From assembly GCA_900313355.1 (NCBI GenBank), contig OMQZ01000162.1, forward strand, positions 1 through 6,427: DNA of 6,427 bases, written 5' to 3'. The stretch comes from an uncultured Rhodospirillaceae bacterium. GTDB taxonomy: Bacteria; Pseudomonadota; Alphaproteobacteria; RF32; CAG-239. This document shows, piece after piece, positions 1 to 3,544 of this stretch. The notes beneath the pieces are model-generated. The model saw nothing but the letters and a program-made list of their open reading frames with translations. It did no database searches and was not told the origin of the DNA. Positions within the stretch are counted from its first letter, which is position 1, and the number at the start of each line of letters is the position of its first letter. Made by a program: the position numbers and the translations under genes.

Positions 1-243
1 TGCCACAAAACGCACAAACTCATTGTGAACAGTCTCAAAATCGCTCAGGCGTAGAATTTCATCTCGTGTTTTATTAAAAACTTCAGCCCGCAGAGTTTCA
101 ATCTCTTGTTGAATTTCTTTTGTAAAGGGCAAAGAAAACGAACAAATATCTTTCATTTTTTCGCCCTCAAACTCGGTCAACACCAAATCGACCGCATCCA
201 TTGAATTTCCGGTCATACAACCGATAATCTGATACTTTTTCAT
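1..243 (-). CDS. anmK: Anhydro-N-acetylmuramic acid kinase-like protein (AnmK family), N-terminal part, cut by window edge
   Basis: Reading the minus strand from the ATG at 243 gives an open frame of 81 codons that runs off the left edge; full AnmK proteins are about 365-370 residues, so only the N-terminal fifth is present. Residues 4-23 read YQIIGCMTGNSMDAVDLVLT, which aligns with the family's opening ATP/phosphate-binding motif G-x-M-S-G-T-S-x-D-G-x-D. From family knowledge, AnmK cleaves and phosphorylates 1,6-anhydro-MurNAc to MurNAc-6-phosphate in cytosolic peptidoglycan recycling. Two motif positions are non-canonical here (TGNS for SGTS, DA for DG), so this may be a divergent paralogue with another substrate. 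The start is well fixed because the motif normally lies within the first 10-20 residues. No Shine-Dalgarno is visible; a promoter -10 box ends only 8 bases before the ATG, so the mRNA may be leaderless. The family call is fairly sure, the exact substrate is not. Confidence 0.72.
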   Translation of the reverse strand, partial: MKKYQIIGCMTGNSMDAVDLVLTEFEGEKMKDICSFSLPFTKEIQQEIETLRAEVFNKTRDEILRLSDFETVHNEFVRFVA

Positions 244-251
244 ATCAAAAG

Positions 252-279
252 AGTATAAAGAACAAAAAAATCATGTCAA
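252..279 (-). promoter_or_regulatory. Sigma70-type promoter for the anmK-like gene
   Basis: On the minus strand a perfect -35 box TTGACA (274-279) is followed after 16 bases by TATACT (252-257), which matches the -10 consensus at 5 of 6 positions. Transcription would be expected to start about 7 bases further on, at or next to the ATG at 243, leaving little or no 5' leader. The match is seen directly; promoter activity and the start point are inferred. Confidence 0.7.
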
Positions 280-298
280 TCAATTTTTATTATTGACA
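274..298. repeat. Perfect inverted repeat formed by two divergent -35 boxes
   Basis: TGTCAAT (274-280) and ATTGACA (292-298) are exact reverse complements separated by 11 AT-rich bases. Each arm contains the full -35 hexamer of one of the two divergent promoters, so the two promoters stand back to back. The dyad may simply result from two consensus boxes, or may let one factor act on both promoters. Confidence 0.6.
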
Positions 299-321
299 AA
301 AAGACAGAAAACTGATATAAA
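293..321 (+). promoter_or_regulatory. Strong sigma70-type promoter for the 376-1214 gene pair
   Basis: A perfect -35 box TTGACA (293-298) is followed after an ideal 17-base spacer by TATAAA (316-321), 5 of 6 to the -10 consensus. The expected start near 328 leaves a leader of roughly 48 bases before the ATG at 376. This is the best consensus promoter in the window. Its -35 box mirrors the one of the divergent promoter. Confidence 0.78.
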
Positions 322-375
322 AATACCCATAAAACCTTATTCTGAATATATTAACCCTTAAATATTTTTGTATCT

Positions 376-810
376 ATGTTCAAAAAGTGGAACAAAACGA
401 GCAAAGAAGAGAAAGCTGCTATTCTTTGCGCTCTGGGCCTCAGTTTCGGCCTCATCTTCGTCGTCCTCAGCACCATCTTCAACAGCACTGTTCTGACCTG
501 CCTTGCCTGCCTGGCCGGATTTGTTTGGAGCTATGGTTGTCTCAAGATGTGCATCGTCTACGCTCATCTGCCCGAGTGGCAAGCAAGGATTGGCATCTTC
601 GGATGCTTTGGTCTGTTTGGTCTTCTGGTGCTTGAACTAGCCATTGGCTGGATCGCGCTTGAATTCTTCAACACCGAGCTCCCGACCGTCACCGCATGGT
701 ACGCTATCCCTTGCTTCATCTGTGTTTTTACCAGCTTGACTTCCCTGCTTATCAAGAACAGGAAAGAAAGGAAAGAACTCAAAAAACTCTTTGGGGAGGG
801 ACAGCGATGA
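376..810 (+). CDS. Unrecognised four-helix membrane protein, 144 aa
   Basis: I do not recognise this protein. It starts with a short basic, hydrophilic stretch (residues 1-13), followed by four likely membrane helices at about 14-34, 38-62, 72-97 and 104-126, and a strongly basic C-terminal tail (127-144, rich in K, R and E). This pattern predicts both ends in the cytosol. It has six cysteines, mostly within or near helices (C18, C42, C45, C55, C59, C77), plus C113 and C116 in helix four. The ATG at 376 is the only reasonable start, as an in-frame TAA lies at 352-354, yet no Shine-Dalgarno precedes it. A strong promoter lies at 293-321. The stop overlaps the next gene's start as ATGA, so the two are probably made together. 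GC is about 53-55% in counted lines, well above the neighbouring core genes, and codons favour CTC, CTG and GAG, suggesting acquisition by transfer. Function unknown. Confidence 0.68.
   Translation: MFKKWNKTSKEEKAAILCALGLSFGLIFVVLSTIFNSTVLTCLACLAGFVWSYGCLKMCIVYAHLPEWQARIGIFGCFGLFGLLVLELAIGWIALEFFNTELPTVTAWYAIPCFICVFTSLTSLLIKNRKERKELKKLFGEGQR
793..800 (+). promoter_or_regulatory. Strong ribosome binding site that fixes the start at 807
   Basis: GGGGAGGG contains a full GGAGG core (795-799) 7 bases before the ATG at 807. It lies inside the last codons of the upstream gene. It is the reason for choosing 807 over an in-frame ATG at 696, which would overlap the upstream gene by over 100 bases. 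Confidence 0.82.
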
Positions 811-1214
811 ATAGCCGAAAAGAAACATTGGCTGAGATCCAAAATGAGCTCAGCTGGGGCGTTTCGCCCGACGGTTACGTCAGAAGAATAGACAACGTTT
901 TCTTCCGTTGCCGCGACTCTGGATGTGTCCAACGCGATCTCGTCTATCACTGGTCTCGACGCCACGAACTCGACTTTGAGCTCATCAGCATGGACTGGAG
1001 CTACTTCACTGGTTCCAAAAACCATGCCATGGCGCTCAAAGAAGCCTTAGGCGGACGAATTTATCCTTCCGAATACGTATCCTGCGTTGACGGAATGGAT
1101 TTGTGGGTGTGGGAAGGACCCGAACGCGAACTTCAAAAAGAAGAAAGCAGAAAAGGAAAACCGCATTGTCTCGACTTTGAGACGATTAAGGCAATCATTT
1201 TTGATCAAGCCTAG
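807..1214 (+). CDS. Unrecognised soluble protein, 135 aa, coupled to the upstream membrane protein
   Basis: The family is not recognised. The protein is hydrophilic, has no signal peptide or membrane helix, and is rich in charged and aromatic residues (five Trp), as in a compact cytosolic domain. It has four cysteines: C35 and C40 in a CRDSGC stretch, C93 and C121. The CRDSGC spacing recalls half of a metal-binding knuckle, but no second CxxC pair exists, so metal binding is only a thought. Residues 104-119 are highly charged (E, R, K). The ATG at 807 overlaps the upstream TGA as ATGA and has an excellent ribosome binding site, so translation is likely coupled and the product may work with the membrane protein, whose basic tail is predicted to face the cytosol. 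GC is about 48-57% in counted lines, unlike the flanking core genes. A bidirectional terminator begins 9 bases after the stop. Confidence 0.7.
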   Translation: MNSRKETLAEIQNELSWGVSPDGYVRRIDNVFFRCRDSGCVQRDLVYHWSRRHELDFELISMDWSYFTGSKNHAMALKEALGGRIYPSEYVSCVDGMDLWVWEGPERELQKEESRKGKPHCLDFETIKAIIFDQA

Positions 1215-1223
1215 CCTCTAGCC

Positions 1224-1270
1224 AAAAAACAAAAAGCGTGATGTCCGAGACACCACGCTTTTTGTTTTTT
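1224..1270. terminator. Long bidirectional rho-independent terminator between convergent genes
   Basis: A perfect 17-base stem pairs 1224-1240 with 1254-1270 (core GCGTG/CACGC extended by A/T tracts). It continues past one A-C mismatch with TGTC/GACA, leaving a CGA loop, so the whole hairpin is about 22 pairs. A-runs on one side and T-runs on the other make it work in both directions. It lies 9 bases after the plus-strand stop at 1214 and 2 bases after the end of the minus-strand gene at 1273. Confidence 0.9.
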
Positions 1271-1272
1271 CC

Positions 1273-1539
1273 CTACTTTTCGAGAAACAAACCGACCCCG
1301 AAAATCAGCATCAGAACAACCATCGGCAAACACATCACGCCAAACACAACCATACACCACTTTGAAATCAGAAGTGCCATAGCACCTCCTCCGTGCGAAG
1401 CTGTGATAGCATAAACGACTGCCGAAATCAGGAAGAACGGAAGAGCTCCCCTCATCATCTTGACGGATATCTCCGTAAGACGTGCAATATCTTTCGGTTT
1501 CATATCGCAATAATTTAATAAGTATTCAAATCTAGCCAT
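1273..1539 (-). CDS. Unrecognised small membrane protein, about 88 aa
   Basis: The product has a hydrophilic N-terminal segment of about 30 residues, containing MKPKDIARLTEISVKMMRG, followed by two likely membrane helices at about 31-48 and 61-85 joined by a short S-H-G-G-G turn, and ends in LEK. I cannot place it in a family. The start is uncertain: ATG at 1539 is given, a TTG at 1551 would add four residues, and an ATG at 1503 would give 76 residues; none has a clear Shine-Dalgarno. A possible promoter (TTGTAT, 17 bases, TATTAT) ends directly at the 1539 ATG; if it is the one used, the 1503 start is more likely. The coding part has about 45-53% GC in counted lines, grouping it with the two genes opposite. 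It shares their terminator. It is convergent to them, so it is probably a separate transcript. Confidence 0.55.
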   Translation of the reverse strand: MARFEYLLNYCDMKPKDIARLTEISVKMMRGALPFFLISAVVYAITASHGGGAMALLISKWCMVVFGVMCLPMVVLMLIFGVGLFLEK

Positions 1540-1582
1540 ATAATATGACAAAATTTTATCAAATACAAGCTTTTTTTAAGGC

Positions 1583-1611
1583 TTTACTTTCTTCAAAAAA
1601 ACTGCTAACTT
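1583..1611 (+). promoter_or_regulatory. Possible promoter for the hemolysin III-family gene
   Basis: TTTACT (1583-1588) is followed after 17 bases by TAACTT (1606-1611). The -10 match is weak (3 of 6), but TGC directly precedes it, an extended -10 feature. It lies 36 bases upstream of the start codon. The assignment rests on weak matches in AT-rich DNA. Confidence 0.32.
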
Positions 1612-1635
1612 TTATTTCCCTAAAATAAAATTTTG

Positions 1636-1640
1636 AAGGA
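1636..1640 (+). promoter_or_regulatory. Ribosome binding site fixing the start at 1648
   Basis: AAGGA lies 7 bases before the ATG at 1648. It overlaps the codons that would follow a possible TTG start at 1633, which has no comparable site, so 1648 is preferred. Confidence 0.75.
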
Positions 1641-1647
1641 AACGAAT

Positions 1648-2307
1648 ATGAACCAAACAGTCAAGATGCAACGTCCCTACACAATTATTGAAGAAATTTG
1701 CAATTGTTCCATTCACGGCTTAGGCATCATTTTAAGCATTGCCGGACTTGTCATTTTGGCAGCCTTTTCTTCCGTCTACGGAAATGCATGGACAATTGTT
1801 TCAACGGTTATTTTTGGCTGTTCTATGATTATTCTTTATACAGCCTCAACAATTTATCACGCGATTCCAAATGAGCACGCAAAAAAAATCTTAAAAAAAT
1901 TCGACCATATTTCGATATATTATTTGATTGCCGGCTCATACACCCCGTTTTTGCTCGTAAACTTGCGCGGCACAATCGGCTGGACCATTTTCGGCATCAT
2001 ATGGTTTTTAGCTCTTCTTGGCACAATCTTAAAGCTCACATTATCCGGCAGCGGCACAAAAATCTGGTCAATCGGGCTTTATTTATTAATGGGTTGGCTC
2101 ATCATATTTGCAACAAAACCCTTAATCAATAACATCAGCAGATTAGGTCTTATTTTCTTAGTCTTGGGCGGTTTGTTTTACACGGGAGGTGTTGTCTTTT
2201 ATGTCATGAAAAAGAAAAAATATACACATGCCATATGGCACTTTTTCGTGCTTGCGGGAACAATTATGCACTTTTTTGCTGTTTTATACGGATGTGTATT
2301 AATATAA
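1648..2307 (+). CDS. Hemolysin III / TrhA family (PAQR-like) seven-helix membrane protein
   Basis: The 219-residue product has the length and the about seven hydrophobic helices typical of the bacterial hemolysin III (YqfA/TrhA) family, relatives of eukaryotic PAQR receptors. The family signatures are clear: H23 in a SIHGLG motif at the start of helix one; S67 and H71 in YTASTIYHAI; D86-H87 in FDHISIYYLIAGSYTPF; and H194 and H198 in HAIWHFFVLAGTIMHFF near the C-terminus. By analogy with PAQR structures, H71, H194 and H198 would hold a zinc ion at the inner side of the membrane, and S67 and D86 complete the conserved site. The family is linked to membrane lipid homeostasis and, historically, to haemolysis; the reaction is not firmly established. 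The upstream gene converges on none of it: it is transcribed alone, ends at a bidirectional terminator and faces the HdeD-like gene. The family call is secure, the function is not. Confidence 0.93.
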   Translation: MNQTVKMQRPYTIIEEICNCSIHGLGIILSIAGLVILAAFSSVYGNAWTIVSTVIFGCSMIILYTASTIYHAIPNEHAKKILKKFDHISIYYLIAGSYTPFLLVNLRGTIGWTIFGIIWFLALLGTILKLTLSGSGTKIWSIGLYLLMGWLIIFATKPLINNISRLGLIFLVLGGLFYTGGVVFYVMKKKKYTHAIWHFFVLAGTIMHFFAVLYGCVLI

Positions 2308-2335
2308 AAAAGAACCTCAAATGAGGTTCTTTTTT
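2306..2335. terminator. Bidirectional terminator between the hemolysin III-like and HdeD-like genes
   Basis: AAAAAAGAACCTC (2306-2318) pairs with GAGGTTCTTTTTT (2323-2335) around an AAAT loop, with T- and A-tracts on either side. The plus-strand stop codon overlaps its left edge and the minus-strand stop at 2335-2337 its right edge, so this very compact element serves both convergent genes. Confidence 0.9.
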
Positions 2336-2898
2336 TATTCGGATTTTAGATGTTCCAATTTTCCGAAATACAGATATTCGCTAATTTCAAAAATGCCGTA
2401 AACAACCATATAAAGCCCCATTAAAGTGCTGATAGCAATTGTTCCGATTAAAGGATATTCTACAATCACAAACCCGAACACAACCCCCAACACACCAAGA
2501 GCCATACTCCAGCCCCACGGCAGATCTGCACGCCCGAATTTATACGCGCTGACAATTTGTGCCGCTCCGACAGCCAAACACCATATTGCAAAAATAATCG
2601 GCAATGTTGCGGCCGTAATTCCCATATTAAAGACAAGCACAAGACCGATTAATATATCAAGCACACCGACAAATGTCCACCAACCGTTGTCCGCCTCCAA
2701 AGACGAACTGACATATCCGGCACCGACAATAATCAATGCCGCACCCAAATAAAGTGCCAGAGCAATTAGACTGACCGCAGGATTAAACCATAAAAACAAC
2801 CCGATTAAAACCATCAATGCACCTGCGACAGCGTGCCAAAATCCGGCGCAACAGCGATATCTTTTAGGCTTTTCTTTTTGTATCGTTACTTCGACCAT
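2335..2898 (-). CDS. HdeD family (DUF308) acid-resistance-type membrane protein
   Basis: The 187-residue product has a short basic N-terminus (residues 1-18) and six predicted membrane helices at about 19-38, 41-62, 74-91, 97-119, 128-147 and 149-174. They are arranged as three similar two-helix units, the usual HdeD/DUF308 pattern, with the recurrent G-x-L-x-x-L-x-G-x-x-L/F...F-N/Y-P-type motif (for example AGALMVLIGLFLWFNP at 25-40 and LGVVFGFVIVEYP at 137-149). Length matches the family (about 185-190 residues). E. coli HdeD acts in acid resistance at high cell density; the molecular activity is unknown, so only a stress-related envelope role is inferred. The ATG at 2898 is chosen because AAAGGA lies 6 bases before it; a GTG at 2928 is in frame but has no such site. 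It diverges from the exported OB-fold gene and may share control with it. Confidence 0.88.
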   Translation of the reverse strand: MVEVTIQKEKPKRYRCCAGFWHAVAGALMVLIGLFLWFNPAVSLIALALYLGAALIIVGAGYVSSSLEADNGWWTFVGVLDILIGLVLVFNMGITAATLPIIFAIWCLAVGAAQIVSAYKFGRADLPWGWSMALGVLGVVFGFVIVEYPLIGTIAISTLMGLYMVVYGIFEISEYLYFGKLEHLKSE

Positions 2899-2904
2899 AA
2901 TTTT

Positions 2905-2910
2905 TCCTTT
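2905..2910 (-). promoter_or_regulatory. Ribosome binding site fixing the HdeD-like start
   Basis: On the minus strand AAAGGA lies 6 bases before the ATG at 2898. It decides against the in-frame GTG at 2928. Confidence 0.75.
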
Positions 2911-2979
2911 CAATTTGTTAAAACTCACAAAAACGATATAAGCACTCTTTTTTAATTTGAAAGTTCTATTTAAAAAAAA

Positions 2980-3001
2980 TATCTGAAGGCTATATCAGAT
3001 A
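2980..3001. promoter_or_regulatory. Dyad (possible operator) in the divergent HdeD-like / YgiW-like intergenic region
   Basis: TATCTGA (2980-2986) and TCAGATA (2995-3001) are perfect inverted 7-base arms separated by 8 bases. This 15-base centre-to-centre spacing fits a dimeric regulator better than a terminator, as no T-tract follows. A TTGAAA at 2957-2962 stands 17 bases before the left arm, so the dyad would overlap a plus-strand -10 region, and TATATC (2991-2996) is another possible -10. On the other strand TATATC (2935-2940) could serve the HdeD-like gene. The dyad is seen; its role is inferred. Confidence 0.42.
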
Positions 3002-3018
3002 AGCAAATTCAATTTTAT

Positions 3019-3023
3019 AGGAG
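3019..3023 (+). promoter_or_regulatory. Ribosome binding site of the YgiW-like gene
   Basis: AGGAG lies 7 bases before the ATG at 3031, which is also the point where a signal peptide begins, so the start is well supported. Confidence 0.8.
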
Positions 3024-3030
3024 AAAAAAT

Positions 3031-3420
3031 ATGAACAAAACTTTGACCGCACTCACAGTTGCTTTAATGATGGGCTTATCAGCCGCAGCCTCTGCCGGAG
3101 ACCATGGCAAAAAAACGATGGGCGGATTTAAACAAGACCTATCAAAAATGCCTGTATCAACCGTTCAAGATGCGCAAAATATGAACGAAGATGTGATGGT
3201 CGTATTGCAAGGAAACATTTCAAAACGTCTCAAAAAAGACAAATATCTCTTTAACGATAACACTGGCGAAATCGTTGTTGAAATTGAAGGCTATGCATGG
3301 AACGGCCAAGATGTTTCCCCAACCGACATGGTCACGATTGTCGGTGAAATTGATAAAAACGACAACGTCAACATCGTCGAAGTTGATCAAATCATGCTTC
3401 AGCCATCAGCGGCGCAATAA
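3031..3420 (+). CDS. Periplasmic bacterial OB-fold (BOF) protein, YgiW/YdeI family
   Basis: The 129-residue product begins with a signal peptide: K3, a hydrophobic core (5-19) and an ASA-G cleavage site after A22, giving an exported mature protein of about 107 residues. The mature part matches the YgiW/YdeI (DUF388, BOF) family: GGF at 31-33, a T-V-x-x-A segment at 44-48, YLFNDNTGEIVVEIEGYAW at 72-90, and an I-V-G-E-I-D-K-N strand pair at 103-110. Together they form the five strands of an OB fold. In enterobacteria these proteins contribute to tolerance of peroxide, cationic peptides and acid; ligand binding is not settled. The gene diverges from an HdeD-like gene, another stress-type envelope protein, with 132 bases and a dyad between them. 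A terminator follows directly, so it is a single-gene transcript. Family assignment is firm, physiological role inferred. Confidence 0.93.
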   Translation: MNKTLTALTVALMMGLSAAASAGDHGKKTMGGFKQDLSKMPVSTVQDAQNMNEDVMVVLQGNISKRLKKDKYLFNDNTGEIVVEIEGYAWNGQDVSPTDMVTIVGEIDKNDNVNIVEVDQIMLQPSAAQ

Positions 3421-3427
3421 CTTTTTT

Positions 3428-3451
3428 AAGCCCCTTAACGGGGCTTTTTTT
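3428..3451 (+). terminator. Rho-independent terminator after the YgiW-like gene
   Basis: AAGCCCC (3428-3434) pairs with GGGGCTT (3440-3446) around a TTAAC loop and is followed by a run of seven T (3445-3451). It starts 8 bases after the stop codon and separates this gene from priA. Confidence 0.92.
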
Positions 3452-3512
3452 GTAAAGAAAAAATCCTGTAGAGAAATAACGGGTTTTAATAGCAAAAGCT
3501 CAAAGAGATCAT

Positions 3513-3518
3513 TATAAT
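3513..3518 (+). promoter_or_regulatory. Likely -10 box of the priA-atpHA promoter
   Basis: A perfect TATAAT lies 26 bases before the priA start and downstream of the previous terminator, where a new promoter is needed. No good -35 box is seen 16-18 bases upstream (TAGCAA at 3490-3495), so activity may be modest or need an activator. Confidence 0.5.
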
Positions 3519-3544
3519 CAAAACACAAAACAAAAGGATAAAAT

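Noticed and set aside
696..806. An N-terminal extension of the soluble cassette protein from an ATG at 696
   Set aside because: It would overlap the membrane gene by more than 100 bases, and the GGAGG site 7 bases before 807 gives a much better start.
564..1025. A 153-codon minus-strand open frame across the orphan pair
   Set aside because: It spans two well-supported plus-strand genes with a strong promoter and ribosome binding site, has no start signal of its own, and its translation looks like an antisense shadow of GC-rich coding DNA.
1211..1510. An alternative minus-strand frame of 99 codons over the small membrane gene
   Set aside because: It runs through the terminator hairpin and gives an arginine- and cysteine-rich product without domain character, while the other frame gives coherent membrane helices and stops just before the hairpin.
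322..1600. Flanking direct repeats or attachment sites around the high-GC cassette
   Set aside because: Both edges (322-375 and 1504-1600) were compared by eye; only short AT-rich similarities were found, and no integrase or transposase gene is present.
2426..2752. A 108-codon plus-strand frame inside the HdeD-like gene
   Set aside because: It is antisense to a clear six-helix family member; its composition (many T, P, I, N) is what the complement of such a gene gives.
3460..3487. A second weak hairpin (AAAATCC / GGGTTTT) between the YgiW-like terminator and priA
   Set aside because: Seven pairs with a wobble and a 14-base loop in AT-rich DNA is near chance level; the strong terminator at 3428-3451 already explains transcript end.
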